From an archaeon (GTDB lineage: Archaea > Iainarchaeota > Iainarchaeia > Iainarchaeales > GW2011-AR10): a stretch of DNA of 36,604 nucleotides. The DNA lies in NCBI GenBank assembly GCA_030651515.1, contig JAUSEO010000030.1, positions 1 to 36,604 on the forward strand, written 5' to 3'. The notes beneath the pieces are model-generated. The model did not search any database and was not told the DNA's origin. It worked only from the letters and a program-made list of their open reading frames with translations. The position numbers and the translations under genes are program-made. Positions 1 to 7,312 of this stretch are shown here, one piece after another. The first letter of the stretch is position 1; each line of letters begins with the position of its first letter.

Positions 1-67
1 ACAAAAAGAAAAGTCAAGGTTTTACGACTATTTCCCTTGCTTTTCCCGCAGAAATTTTCCCTTTCTT

Positions 68-1366
68 TTAGCCAACGACTGTTCCAACTGCCGCTTTGTC
101 TGCAGCGTCAATGAGCCTTTTTGTGATTATCCCGTCAAAGACCACTGTTGAAACCCCCGGCGTTTTTGAGATTTCGTCCACGAGTTTTTTTGTCTCAACT
201 TCTTTTATTACCTTGAGGTCTTTGTCGTAAAGCCTTGCCTTAAGCGAGTTTTTAAGTTCGCCCATTGCAGGTGCAAATTTTTGGCTCTCATCAGTTGTCG
301 GAGTCGCGTCCACTTCAGGTGCAGAAAACACTTCAGGTTGCTGCTGCCCGAATGAAAAGCTTTCAATGCTTCGTGGCCCGCGTGGTGAGAATTCTCTGCG
401 TTCCCTGTGCTCCATTGGTGGGCCGTCCATTCCTCGTCTTGGCCCGCGTGGAGAAAATCCCCTTCCCATTCCTGGCCGCCGTGGAAAAATTTTTCTCGGG
501 CCACGAAAACCATTTTCAGCCATCATTGGGGGGCCGTGGCTTGAGTACCTGAGGAATTCCTCCATCGTGATTTTTTTTTGCAGTGACTGGATGATTTCTT
601 TTCTTGCAAGTTCCTCGACTTCTTTCCCGTCGGGGGCTTTTGCAACAAAACTTGCGCGTGCAATCTGTGCAAAATTCCTTGCAATCAGGGTCCCGCCCCT
701 GTCACCATCCACAAAGACAGTCACTTCTTTTTCGCGGCTTAAGTCAATGACTGTTTTTGGTATCTGTGAACCATTCATTGCGATGACGTTTTTTATGTTG
801 TTCCGAAGCAGGTTTATGACGTCAGCGCGCCCCTCAACGACAACGATTTCGTTGCTTGTTGCAATGTCCGGGCCTGCCGGGAGGTTTTCCGGGCCGAATG
901 CCACAAGTTCTGCTGACCTTGAATCTTCGCGCAGCGACTCTGTGAGTTCTGTTGCGTCAGGGATCTTTGAGCGGAACTGTTCAAGTATCTGCTGTGCCCT
1001 TGTTTTTATTTCCTGCCTCTTTTCAGAGCGCACGTCGTCAACGCTTGTTATTTTGAATGAAGCGTCATAAGGCCCGACTTTGTCAACAGATTCAACTGTT
1101 GCAGCCAAGAGGCTTGTCTGGACCATGTCCATGCTGCTTGGGACAAATATTTCCCCGCGCGTTTTTCCAAGCACGTTTGAGTGCGTGATTTCAATTCTCC
1201 CGATTTTCCCGTTCTTTTGCAGTTCTTTCAGGTCCATTTCATCGCCAAGCAATCCTTCGCTTTGGCCGAACACTGCACCGACTATGTCTGGCTTGTCAAC
1301 GACCCCCTGTACTTCAAAAGAAATTTTAACCATGTATTTGACGTTGTTAACGTAAGTTTTTGCCAT
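68..1366 (-). CDS. dnaG: Archaeal DnaG-type primase / exosome-associated TOPRIM protein
   Basis: A 432-aa protein of the archaeal DnaG family. Family members synthesise primers and also sit on the RNA exosome. The N-terminal archaeal domain spans roughly residues 1-165. The TOPRIM core follows, with the catalytic Glu in VVVEGR (about 175-180) and the metal-binding VDGDRGG (219-225). Residues about 284-340 form an Arg/Gly/Pro-rich linker holding two FSPRGPR repeats. A compact C-terminal domain (about 365-432) resembles the usual archaeal tail. The ATG start has an AAAGGAG site about 12 nt upstream; a second Met at residue 12 is a possible alternative. The upstream gene is the DUF167 gene, 96 nt away. 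The family call is secure. The basic linker looks unusual and could bind RNA or partner proteins, which is inference. Confidence 0.95.
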   Translation of the reverse strand: MAKTYVNNVKYMVKISFEVQGVVDKPDIVGAVFGQSEGLLGDEMDLKELQKNGKIGRIEITHSNVLGKTRGEIFVPSSMDMVQTSLLAATVESVDKVGPYDASFKITSVDDVRSEKRQEIKTRAQQILEQFRSKIPDATELTESLREDSRSAELVAFGPENLPAGPDIATSNEIVVVEGRADVINLLRNNIKNVIAMNGSQIPKTVIDLSREKEVTVFVDGDRGGTLIARNFAQIARASFVAKAPDGKEVEELARKEIIQSLQKKITMEEFLRYSSHGPPMMAENGFRGPRKIFPRRPGMGRGFSPRGPRRGMDGPPMEHRERREFSPRGPRSIESFSFGQQQPEVFSAPEVDATPTTDESQKFAPAMGELKNSLKARLYDKDLKVIKEVETKKLVDEISKTPGVSTVVFDGIITKRLIDAADKAAVGTVVG

Positions 1367-1462
1367 TTTTTATTCAACTCCTTTGCAAAACTATTTTTTT
1401 TCCAGAGAACCAGGTTTTTTTTTGATTGGCAAAAATTTTTTTTGTTTGAAAAGCTTTTTTTT

Positions 1463-1726
1463 TCAGAGTGATTCAAGAAAGCGCATGGCGCTTTCCTTTT
1501 TTTCGACCAGGATTTTCTTGTTTTTTGATTTATGGCCTGAAACAATCACTGTTTTTGCCCCCAATATTTTTCTGAGGGTTTTTTCGATTTCCTTGTTTGC
1601 TGCGCCTTTTAGTGCAGGGGCTTTTGTCTTCACTTTTAGTGAATTGGTTTGCCTGTCAAACGAAACGATTTTGAATTGCCTGGCGTTTGCATTCACGCTT
1701 AAGCCAAGAACCATTTCCTTAGGCAC
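1463..1726 (-). CDS. DUF167 / YggU-family protein
   Basis: An 87-aa protein matching the small DUF167 (YggU/UPF0235) family, which is widespread in bacteria and archaea and has no settled function. The diagnostic segment is present: a hydrophobic strand, then VKTKAPALKGAANKEI, then a strand with GHKSKNKKI that fits the family's conserved G-x-x-S-R/K-x-K motif. The start is GTG with a GGGTT purine stretch about 8 nt upstream; an in-frame ATG at 1714 would drop four residues. It lies upstream of dnaG on the same strand and is divergent from hjc. The 96 nt between it and dnaG is extremely T-rich on the plus strand and holds no visible gene. Confidence 0.85.
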   Translation of the reverse strand: MPKEMVLGLSVNANARQFKIVSFDRQTNSLKVKTKAPALKGAANKEIEKTLRKILGAKTVIVSGHKSKNKKILVEKKESAMRFLESL

Positions 1727-1831
1727 AAATAAAACCCATTGAAAAACTTTTCAAAAAAAAGGCTTCGTTTTTTTTGGAGCCTTTTTCCAATTTTTTCCCT
1801 AAAACCTTTGTATTTTCTGAAAAAACAACAA

Positions 1832-1853
1832 ATGTAATGTATAATTATTACAT
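1832..1853. promoter_or_regulatory. Palindrome in the DUF167/hjc divergent promoter region
   Basis: A perfect 7-bp inverted repeat, ATGTAAT/ATTACAT, with an 8-nt AT-rich spacer (GTATAATT). It lies in the intergenic region between two divergent genes. A TATA-like GAATATAAAT follows at about 1863-1871, suitably upstream of hjc. The geometry fits a dimeric repressor site overlapping or flanking the promoter. The role is inferred only from symmetry and position. Confidence 0.4.
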
Positions 1854-1908
1854 AAAGTGTGTGAATATAAATGCTTTTTAAGCTATTAGTTTTGGGGTGT
1901 TTTTTGGC

Positions 1909-2316
1909 TTGACGCGCTATTCAAAGGGTTCTAATGCTGAGCGCGAGCTCATTAAAGTGCTTTTTGGCAAGGGCTTTAGCGTGGTCCGCGCCGCGGGTTC
2001 AGGCAAGACTTCCCTGCCATCCCCCGATATAGTGGCCCTTAGTTCGACGAAAAAACTGGCTTTTGAGTGCAAGGCCTGGGATTCCGAATACCTGTCCATT
2101 CCGGTTGAGCAGATAGAGGAGCAGCTTTCCTGGGCACTCCGTGCGGGGGCAGAGTTTTTCGTGGCATGGAAAATGCCCCGGAGCGGCTTTTTTTTCCTTG
2201 CGCCAACAGACTTTGTCCGCACCGAAAAAAGCTTTGCAATCACCAAAAAAACTGCCTGCGAGAAAGGCGTGCGCCTTGAAGTCTTGCTTGGGGAACAGGA
2301 GAGGCTCAAGGTTTAA
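1909..2316 (+). CDS. hjc: Holliday junction resolvase Hjc
   Basis: An archaeal Hjc-type nuclease of 135 aa with a PD-(D/E)XK fold, which resolves four-way DNA junctions in recombination and fork repair. Visible family motifs are YSKGSNAERELIK at the N-terminus (catalytic Glu), GFSVVRAAGSG, PSPDIVAL (catalytic Asp) and LAFECKAW (the ExK pair). The ORF track begins at a GTG at 1897. I prefer the TTG at 1909, because GGGGTG at 1894-1899 then becomes a well-spaced ribosome site and the protein begins MTRYSKGS, as in relatives. The C-terminal third is less typical but in frame. A 55-aa gene follows 35 nt downstream. Confidence 0.9.
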   Translation: MTRYSKGSNAERELIKVLFGKGFSVVRAAGSGKTSLPSPDIVALSSTKKLAFECKAWDSEYLSIPVEQIEEQLSWALRAGAEFFVAWKMPRSGFFFLAPTDFVRTEKSFAITKKTACEKGVRLEVLLGEQERLKV

Positions 2317-2351
2317 AATAACCACGACGCCTAATATATAGGTGCTGTTTC

Positions 2352-2519
2352 TTGATTGAACTTGAGTTAATGATAAACGATTTAGGCAAAATCCTTGAAA
2401 AGGAAAAAGGGTTGCGGAACAAGCACCTGCTTGAAACCGCCGTGATTTCCCTCAAGGAATACGAAATGGCGATTTCGCGCGGGGATGCCACGTACGTCCA
2501 GAAAAGGAACATGCAATAA
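2352..2519 (+). CDS. Small uncharacterised protein downstream of hjc (55 aa)
   Basis: A short ORF missing from the track: TTG start, 55 codons, TAA stop. The product is charged and largely helical, with a Leu/Lys/Glu pattern (LGKILEKEKGLRNKHLLETA) and no cysteines. GGTG at 2341-2344 is a good ribosome site for the TTG. Alternatively, TAATATATA at 2332-2340 could be a TATA box driving a leaderless mRNA from the in-frame ATG at 2370 (49 aa). It follows hjc on the same strand and ends just before the convergent operon. I do not recognise the family. Codon use and the ribosome site argue that it is real. Confidence 0.55.
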   Translation: MIELELMINDLGKILEKEKGLRNKHLLETAVISLKEYEMAISRGDATYVQKRNMQ

Positions 2520-2555
2520 AGCTATTTTCTTCTTTCCATAAAGTAAACTTTTCTT

Positions 2556-3200
2556 TCAGATAACCGTTGCGACAAACAGCATAGTTACGCTAATCACTGC
2601 CACAAGCACCATGACTATGATTGAGTCGATGCTTGTGCCTGCAGAGTAACTCGTGAAAAAAAGGTAAAGGTCCGCCAGGCCAAAGAGTATTCCAAGGCCG
2701 ATGAGGGTGCGGCTGATGTTTTGGTTTCTGCCGCTGATTCCCTTGACTTTCATTTCATCCAAGTCAAGTTGCACGGTCCGGACTTCTGATGCTAGCTCCT
2801 CGATTTTTTCCTTGACTTTGTCGCCAAGGAAGGAAACTTTTTCTATTTTTTCCTGTGCCTGCTCGCGGAACAAACTCAGTTCTCCGCGCATGTCTTTTTC
2901 GTACTGCTGTATTTCAGTGATTGATTTTTTCGTCACGTCATCCTGTATGCTGCGCGCGGTTTTCTGCGTTTCATCCTCAATCGCTTTTTCAAGTCCGGGA
3001 ATTTCATTTTTGATGTTTTCCTTCACGATTTTTGACAACTCGCTTCTCAAGAGTGCAAACGTGTCGGCTTCCCCGATGAGAAGCAGTTTTTTTGCTTTTT
3101 TCTCGTCTACCCCAAGCTCTTTTAATGTCTTGACTATTGTTTCCTCGCTTTCCCCCTCTTTCACCATTTTCTGGATTATTTCAATTATGCTTGAATCCAC
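2556..3200 (-). CDS. Membrane-anchored coiled-coil protein, unknown function
   Basis: A 214-aa protein I do not recognise. Residues about 1-45 look like a compact helical module (EETIVKTLKELGVDEKKAKKL) reminiscent of small UBA-like three-helix bundles. Residues about 50-155 are a long charged coiled coil. Two hydrophobic segments near the C-terminus (about 163-183 and 192-214) should be transmembrane helices, leaving the coil in the cytoplasm or outside depending on topology. It is the last gene of the pth2 operon, 12 nt after its upstream neighbour. A scaffold or envelope-associated role is a guess. Confidence 0.7.
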   Translation of the reverse strand: MDSSIIEIIQKMVKEGESEETIVKTLKELGVDEKKAKKLLLIGEADTFALLRSELSKIVKENIKNEIPGLEKAIEDETQKTARSIQDDVTKKSITEIQQYEKDMRGELSLFREQAQEKIEKVSFLGDKVKEKIEELASEVRTVQLDLDEMKVKGISGRNQNISRTLIGLGILFGLADLYLFFTSYSAGTSIDSIIVMVLVAVISVTMLFVATVI

Positions 3201-3212
3201 TTTTTGTGCCGT

Positions 3213-3881
3213 TTACTTCACTTCCAGTATTTTTTCAATTGATTCGTTATAATTTTCTCCTTTGATGTTAAAAACAATTGCTCCACTTCCTGTTTTTAGC
3301 GGAGTGATGATGAATGACTGTGGCGAACAATCACCCGATTCTACAGTGACAAAGCTGTCCAGTTTTTGCTCTTCAAAAAAACCATTTTCAAGGACAATTT
3401 CAATCGTGAGTGTCTTTGGCTTTGTTGACCTGTTGCATAACTGTACGCCTGCAATTGTTTTTTCCCCTGCAAATGCGTTTTGTGGTGTTTCAATCAGGAC
3501 TTCTATTTCTTTTAATCCTCCGCCGAGGAAAAGCGTTTTTCTTGTTTCCTGGTAAAAAGGCGCTTTTGCAACCAGCACGGCTGTTTGCTGCCCGCTGATT
3601 TTTTCTGTGGGCACGCTTACTTCCTGCAATGCTGAAAGGATTTGTTCTTCAAGCAGCACGATTTCTGACCCGTTGATTATTGCAGTGACTTTCGCGTTTT
3701 TTATTTCCCGGGCCGTGGAATTTTTGAGGATTATTTTTCCTTCCTGCCCTTCGAGCAGGTCAAGGCCGGAGTTGAAGAAAAGAACCCATGCAAGCAGGGT
3801 GAAAAGCACCAGGTAAATGAGTGCAAAGACTTTGACTGATTCTTTTTTTTTCCCGTACAGCATGAATAAAAGGTTTTTCAA
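3213..3881 (-). CDS. Membrane-anchored extracellular beta-rich protein, unknown
   Basis: A 222-aa protein with a short basic cytoplasmic head (about residues 1-16), one hydrophobic anchor (about 17-38) and a long beta-strand-rich ectodomain with alternating hydrophobic residues and several N-x-S/T sites. The ectodomain looks like two Ig-like or CARDB-like beta sandwiches (about 45-115 and 130-222), and the second has a pair of cysteines (CNRST...GDCSP) that could form a disulfide. It sits inside the pth2 operon between the permuted GTPase gene (9 nt upstream) and the coiled-coil membrane gene (12 nt downstream). The domain assignment rests only on strand pattern. Confidence 0.7.
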   Translation of the reverse strand: MKNLLFMLYGKKKESVKVFALIYLVLFTLLAWVLFFNSGLDLLEGQEGKIILKNSTAREIKNAKVTAIINGSEIVLLEEQILSALQEVSVPTEKISGQQTAVLVAKAPFYQETRKTLFLGGGLKEIEVLIETPQNAFAGEKTIAGVQLCNRSTKPKTLTIEIVLENGFFEEQKLDSFVTVESGDCSPQSFIITPLKTGSGAIVFNIKGENYNESIEKILEVK

Positions 3882-3890
3882 ACCGGTATT

Positions 3891-4652
3891 TTAACCCGCG
3901 TTTTTTTTGAGTGTGATTTTTCCCTTTTGCCAGGCGCTGATTATCTGAAAAGTGATTGTTGAAACGTCTGGTTGTCCGCCTTGTTTGAGCCTTTTTTTCT
4001 TGAAGGCGATTTCTTCAAGAAGCTGTTCAGTGCTTTTCCCAGCCAGTTCGACTCCCCAGAGTTCTTTTGCTCCTTCTTCCCTCAGATAGTTGAAGATTTT
4101 TTGCACGGCTTTTTCCGGGTTTTTGAGTGCCTGTGGGTTTTTCGCGGCTATAAGTGTAAGGGTTGCCTCGCCGCCCTTGAAGAAAGGCATTACTCCTGGC
4201 GTGTCAACAAGCATTATTTTTTTGTCAAGGCGGATTAATTGTTCTCCTTTTGTCTGCCCTGCAGTGGAAGAAACGGGTGCGCTTCTTTTTCCCCTTAGGT
4301 AATTTATGATGCTGCTTTTGCCCGTGTTTGGGTATCCAAGCACGCAGACAAAGAGCTCTTTTTTCGCGGAAAAAATCTTTAACAGGCGCATGAGGTCGTT
4401 TTTTCCTTTCCTTTCGCGCGCTGAAAAAAGCAGTGCGGGAAACTCCTTTGAAATGCTGTTTTGGAGTTTTATTGCCTCGTGCTTTGAAACCAGGTCCGAC
4501 TTGTTTATCACGACAACCAGTTTTTTGTCTGCCTTGATTGCGCTTTTCTCAAGCTCCACATTCCGGGTCTGGTTTGGGAAACGCGCGTCAATTATTTCAA
4601 GCACCACGTTGCTTCCGCGCATTATTTTTCTTACACGTTTCCAGTAGTTCAT
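3891..4652 (-). CDS. Circularly permuted GTPase (YlqF/RbgA/MJ1464 type)
   Basis: A 253-aa GTPase with the motif order G4-G5-G1-G2-G3 that marks the circularly permuted YlqF/YawG family, whose members act in large ribosomal subunit assembly. Seen in order: NKSD (G4, about 50-53), SAR (G5), GYPNTGKSS (G1/P-loop, about 106-114), the switch region, and DTPGV (G3). A helical C-terminal region follows, as in archaeal MJ1464 relatives. It is cotranscribed with pth2 and three unknown genes, with 13 nt to the upstream gene and 9 nt to the downstream one. The family is clear; the ribosomal role is known for bacterial and eukaryotic relatives and inferred here. Confidence 0.92.
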   Translation of the reverse strand: MNYWKRVRKIMRGSNVVLEIIDARFPNQTRNVELEKSAIKADKKLVVVINKSDLVSKHEAIKLQNSISKEFPALLFSARERKGKNDLMRLLKIFSAKKELFVCVLGYPNTGKSSIINYLRGKRSAPVSSTAGQTKGEQLIRLDKKIMLVDTPGVMPFFKGGEATLTLIAAKNPQALKNPEKAVQKIFNYLREEGAKELWGVELAGKSTEQLLEEIAFKKKRLKQGGQPDVSTITFQIISAWQKGKITLKKNAG

Positions 4653-4665
4653 CTATTTCCCTCTA

Positions 4666-5493
4666 TTATGCTTTGGGTCGTTTAATTCTTTTAAATTTCA
4701 ACTTTTTTTCTTGTGCTGCTTTTTTTCTTCGAATTTCTTTTGCTGTATAATATACTCTCAATTCATCTAATCTTCTTCTTAGATAACTTTCTATAGCTTC
4801 GTCAGAAGGGGCTTTGCCATGCCATATCATATTTTTAGGTTTCATTGTTTTGTACAAATAAGCTGCGTGGCCCATTGCTGCAATTACTAATGCCGGTTTT
4901 TTTGCTTGGATTTTTCTTTGGAATGAAATGTCTCGTCTGGGGCCTGCCAATACATCTCGCCTAGATTCTATTCTGGCATGCTTTCTGAATTCAGATTCAT
5001 TGGATTTTGGCGGCTGCACGGCTGTCCTAGATAATCTGCTATTAGGTGTGTTAACTCCCTGTTCGAGTGATAAAACCTGCCTTCCATGGCTTTCTGCATA
5101 TTTTGCAAGCTCATGATACATATTAAGTTGGTGTTTTATTATGGCTTCCCAGAATTGTCTGTTCGCAATAGGTTCAGGATACCTCATTTTCATGAATGAT
5201 TCAAAAGTCCATTCTTCCGGGCTTTCAAGCATTACTATGTCACCAGGTTTGCTATTTTCATCAATTATTTTTTTACCATATTCAATTCCTTCTTTTATTC
5301 TATCCAAGGCTATCTTACTTGCTCTTAGCTCTGCTGTACCCTGTTCATATATTGCATCATGTACTGTTATATCTCTATGAATCTTTGAGGCAAAATCAAA
5401 CAAGTCTTCAATTCTCAAGTGGTTTAATTGAACCAATGTGAAATCCCTGTAAGGTCTTCTAATTAGTTTTCCAAGCCGGTCTAAGAACTTCAT
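4666..5493 (-). CDS. Uncharacterised protein, possibly TraB/ChaN-like; AT-rich
   Basis: A 275-aa protein I do not firmly recognise. Strand-like GDIVMLESPEEW (about 84-95) and a late ALVIAAMGHAAYLYK with an invariant-looking Gly-His, preceded by RRDISFQRKI, recall the R...GxH endings of the TraB/Tiki and ChaN/EreA-like superfamily. This is a weak resemblance. The C-terminal 40 residues are very basic and may bind nucleic acid. Base and codon use differ from the neighbours: the gene is visibly richer in A/T-ending codons and lacks the long T or A runs common elsewhere in the window. That could mean recent acquisition. It lies in the pth2 operon, 6 nt after the 72-aa membrane gene. Confidence 0.75.
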   Translation of the reverse strand: MKFLDRLGKLIRRPYRDFTLVQLNHLRIEDLFDFASKIHRDITVHDAIYEQGTAELRASKIALDRIKEGIEYGKKIIDENSKPGDIVMLESPEEWTFESFMKMRYPEPIANRQFWEAIIKHQLNMYHELAKYAESHGRQVLSLEQGVNTPNSRLSRTAVQPPKSNESEFRKHARIESRRDVLAGPRRDISFQRKIQAKKPALVIAAMGHAAYLYKTMKPKNMIWHGKAPSDEAIESYLRRRLDELRVYYTAKEIRRKKAAQEKKLKFKRIKRPKA

Positions 5494-5499
5494 TTTTTT

Positions 5500-5718
5500 T
5501 CACTTGAAGTAGTTTTTCATTCCTGCCACGCCTGCTTTGAGGAAATAAAAACCGGCTAATACGACTGCGCCCATGATGACGATTATTCCAACTGGGTTTG
5601 CGACTGAAAAGAACCCCTGCCCACCCGCGTCTTTTTGGAGTGCTGCAAGGAGTGCAAACATTTCAATTGCCAAAAACGCGAGGATGATTCCGCCAATCAG
5701 GTAACCGATTTTTTTCAT
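5500..5718 (-). CDS. Small two-helix membrane protein
   Basis: A 72-aa protein made almost wholly of two predicted transmembrane helices (about residues 5-28 and 43-63), joined by a Gly-rich loop and ended by a basic tail. I do not recognise the family. It is the second gene of the operon, 12 nt downstream of pth2 and 6 nt upstream of the 275-aa gene, so it is almost certainly translated. Similar two-helix miniproteins are common in small archaeal genomes, and no function can be assigned. Confidence 0.7.
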   Translation of the reverse strand: MKKIGYLIGGIILAFLAIEMFALLAALQKDAGGQGFFSVANPVGIIVIMGAVVLAGFYFLKAGVAGMKNYFK

Positions 5719-5730
5719 CCGTTTTTCCTC

Positions 5731-6084
5731 TTAAAGCAACTTGAGTTTTCCGGTGAACTTGTCGATTTTTTCTTCCGGTGCGGGCCCGATGCCAAGTGCT
5801 GTTGCAGAGCCAGGTGCGACTTGTGTGTGCCCCGCGTCTTTGATTAGCGCGCATGGGAGTTCTTTTTTTGCATGTTCAAAAAGCTCCAGTAACTCTTTTT
5901 CCGAACCAACTTTGAGGACGACTTTTTGCTGTCCCTGGCTTTTCCATTCTTCTGCCCATTGAGGGTTTTTTTGCTGTGTTTTTTCAAAGGCCGAAAGCGA
6001 AGCGTGTGCGGATTGGGCGGCTATTTTTCCTTTTCCCATTTTTAGGTCTGTCCTGACAACGATTGCCTGTTTGAATTCTGCCAT
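5731..6084 (-). CDS. pth2: Peptidyl-tRNA hydrolase, archaeal/eukaryotic type
   Basis: A 117-aa Pth2 enzyme that frees tRNA from dropped-off peptidyl-tRNA. The length is typical of archaeal Pth2. Diagnostic segments are [19 protein letters not shown] near the N-terminus, with the conserved lysines, then SAHASL, a mid-protein QKVVLKV strand, and [21 protein letters not shown] near the C-terminus with the conserved Asp and Thr. It heads a six-gene operon on the minus strand, divergent from nurA with 109 nt between the start codons. The association with a ribosome-assembly-type GTPase downstream suits a translation-linked operon. Confidence 0.96.
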   Translation of the reverse strand: MAEFKQAIVVRTDLKMGKGKIAAQSAHASLSAFEKTQQKNPQWAEEWKSQGQQKVVLKVGSEKELLELFEHAKKELPCALIKDAGHTQVAPGSATALGIGPAPEEKIDKFTGKLKLL

Positions 6085-6134
6085 GTGTTTTGCCTTTTTA
6101 CTAGAAAAGTGGGTGGTCTAAGAATTTATTTCTT

Positions 6135-6147
6135 TGCCGCACCGGCA
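6135..6147 (+). promoter_or_regulatory. Dyad motif TGCCG-CAC-CGGCA upstream of nurA (site 1 of 3)
   Basis: A perfect inverted repeat, TGCCG/CGGCA, around a CAC centre. It ends 46 nt before the nurA ATG and 16 nt before its TATA box. Near-identical copies lie at 13642-13654 and 21977-21989 at almost the same distance from other start codons. Position and symmetry suggest an upstream activator or repressor site. It could also affect pth2 on the other strand. Confidence 0.5.
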
Positions 6148-6163
6148 ACTCAGCCTGTAAGCG

Positions 6164-6171
6164 TTTAAATA
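6164..6171 (+). promoter_or_regulatory. TATA box of the nurA operon
   Basis: TTTAAATA lies 23-30 nt before the nurA ATG, which is the spacing expected between an archaeal TATA box and its transcription start. The mRNA is therefore probably leaderless. No convincing ribosome site precedes this ATG, in contrast to the downstream genes of the operon. Confidence 0.6.
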
Positions 6172-6193
6172 CATCTGGCTTTTCCTTTCTTTT

Positions 6194-7279
6194 ATGGGTT
6201 TTTCTGCTTTTATTGACCGGGCTGTGAGTTTTATTCATTTTTCGGAGGACTCCAAAAAAAAGCTTGCCGAAAAGCTTGTCCCGCTGCGTGAAAAAAAGTT
6301 GGTGGTTTCAGGGGAGATTCTTGAGGACAGCCTGGTTTTGCCCGTGCATGAAAAGGCTGTTGCCGGAAGGATTGGTGGCGTTGACTCTGGTTTTGTCGGA
6401 AAAAGGCTTTCTTCGCTTGACGTTTTGCTCGTGCGCGCTGTTGGCGTGGTTTTTGATTTTGAAGACGGGGCCGTGAAAAAATGCAGTTATGTCCCGACCG
6501 CTTATTCTTTCCCTGTCCCTTTCATCACCAAGGCGGGGCTTGAAGCTGATGAGGCAAATGCAAGCAACAGCCTGCTTCGCCTCAAAGAGGAAATCAAGAC
6601 TGCAATTGCTGTCATCAAAGAGCACTCTCCGTCAACAATGTTTCTTGATGGGAGCATTGTCCCCCAGTACGTGGACAAGCCAAGGTCTGACTCTGTTGTG
6701 AATAATGAATACCTGTCCACGATAAAATTGTTTGAGGAGCTTTTTGAAACAGCGACCCAGAACAATTGCCTGCTTGCAGGGTGTGTCGAGGACTCGCGCG
6801 GAAAAAGATTTGTTGACATAATTGAAACAGGCGTGATTGCGGGAAACGGTTTGGGTTTTTCCCTTGAACACATTTTCGACGCGTCTTTGCTTGATTATTT
6901 TTTGGAGCAGGGGCAGAGGACTTTTTGCTTTCCGTACACCAAGGACGCTTCACGCCACCCGATTCTCAAGGACTTTGACTCAAAGTGGTCGTCTTCTATT
7001 TTTTCTTTTTACGTCAAGCCAGCGGTGTTTGACCGCCCTTTGCGCGTGGAGTTCCTAAGCAGCCCTGCAAGGGCAAGCGCGACTGCGTCTGAAATAGCGT
7101 CGACTGTTTTTTCCCTCAGCAGCCATCACCGCGAGTATGCATATCCAAGCGTGCTGATTGAGGCTGACCTGCGAGCGCGGCTCACCCCGCAGGAAATTGA
7201 CACGGTGTATAACAAGATTGTTGACAAGGTTTCAAGGACAATCAAGCTTCGCTTGCGCAGGGACAAGAGGCCGTTTTAG
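6194..7279 (+). CDS. nurA: NurA 5'-3' nuclease
   Basis: A 361-aa NurA-domain nuclease, the partner of the HerA translocase in resecting DNA ends for recombination. The first catalytic motif is GGVDSG (61-66) and the second acidic motif is FLDGSIVP (about 150-157). Late in the protein, YPSVLIEADLRARL matches the C-terminal conserved helix with acidic residue. Length is typical. It begins a four-gene plus-strand operon (nurA, zinc ribbon, herA, exchanger) and appears leaderless from the TATA box at 6164. The rad50 gene lies elsewhere in the window rather than in this operon, and no mre11 gene is visible. Confidence 0.93.
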   Translation: MGFSAFIDRAVSFIHFSEDSKKKLAEKLVPLREKKLVVSGEILEDSLVLPVHEKAVAGRIGGVDSGFVGKRLSSLDVLLVRAVGVVFDFEDGAVKKCSYVPTAYSFPVPFITKAGLEADEANASNSLLRLKEEIKTAIAVIKEHSPSTMFLDGSIVPQYVDKPRSDSVVNNEYLSTIKLFEELFETATQNNCLLAGCVEDSRGKRFVDIIETGVIAGNGLGFSLEHIFDASLLDYFLEQGQRTFCFPYTKDASRHPILKDFDSKWSSSIFSFYVKPAVFDRPLRVEFLSSPARASATASEIASTVFSLSSHHREYAYPSVLIEADLRARLTPQEIDTVYNKIVDKVSRTIKLRLRRDKRPF

Positions 7280-7312
7280 GGAATTAAAACGATTTTGGTG
7301 GATTTCATGCTT

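Noticed and set aside
366-1070. 234-aa plus-strand ORF
   Set aside because: Antisense shadow of dnaG; the minus frame has all the conserved primase motifs.
1367-1462. T-rich 96-nt gap as a structured RNA
   Set aside because: Only homopolymer runs are present, with no stable hairpin; it more likely reflects low-complexity spacer and a possible terminator.
5771-5788. Fourth copy of the CGCACCGGCA motif on the minus strand
   Set aside because: It matches only CCGCACCGG, lies inside the pth2 coding region and has no start codon at the right distance.
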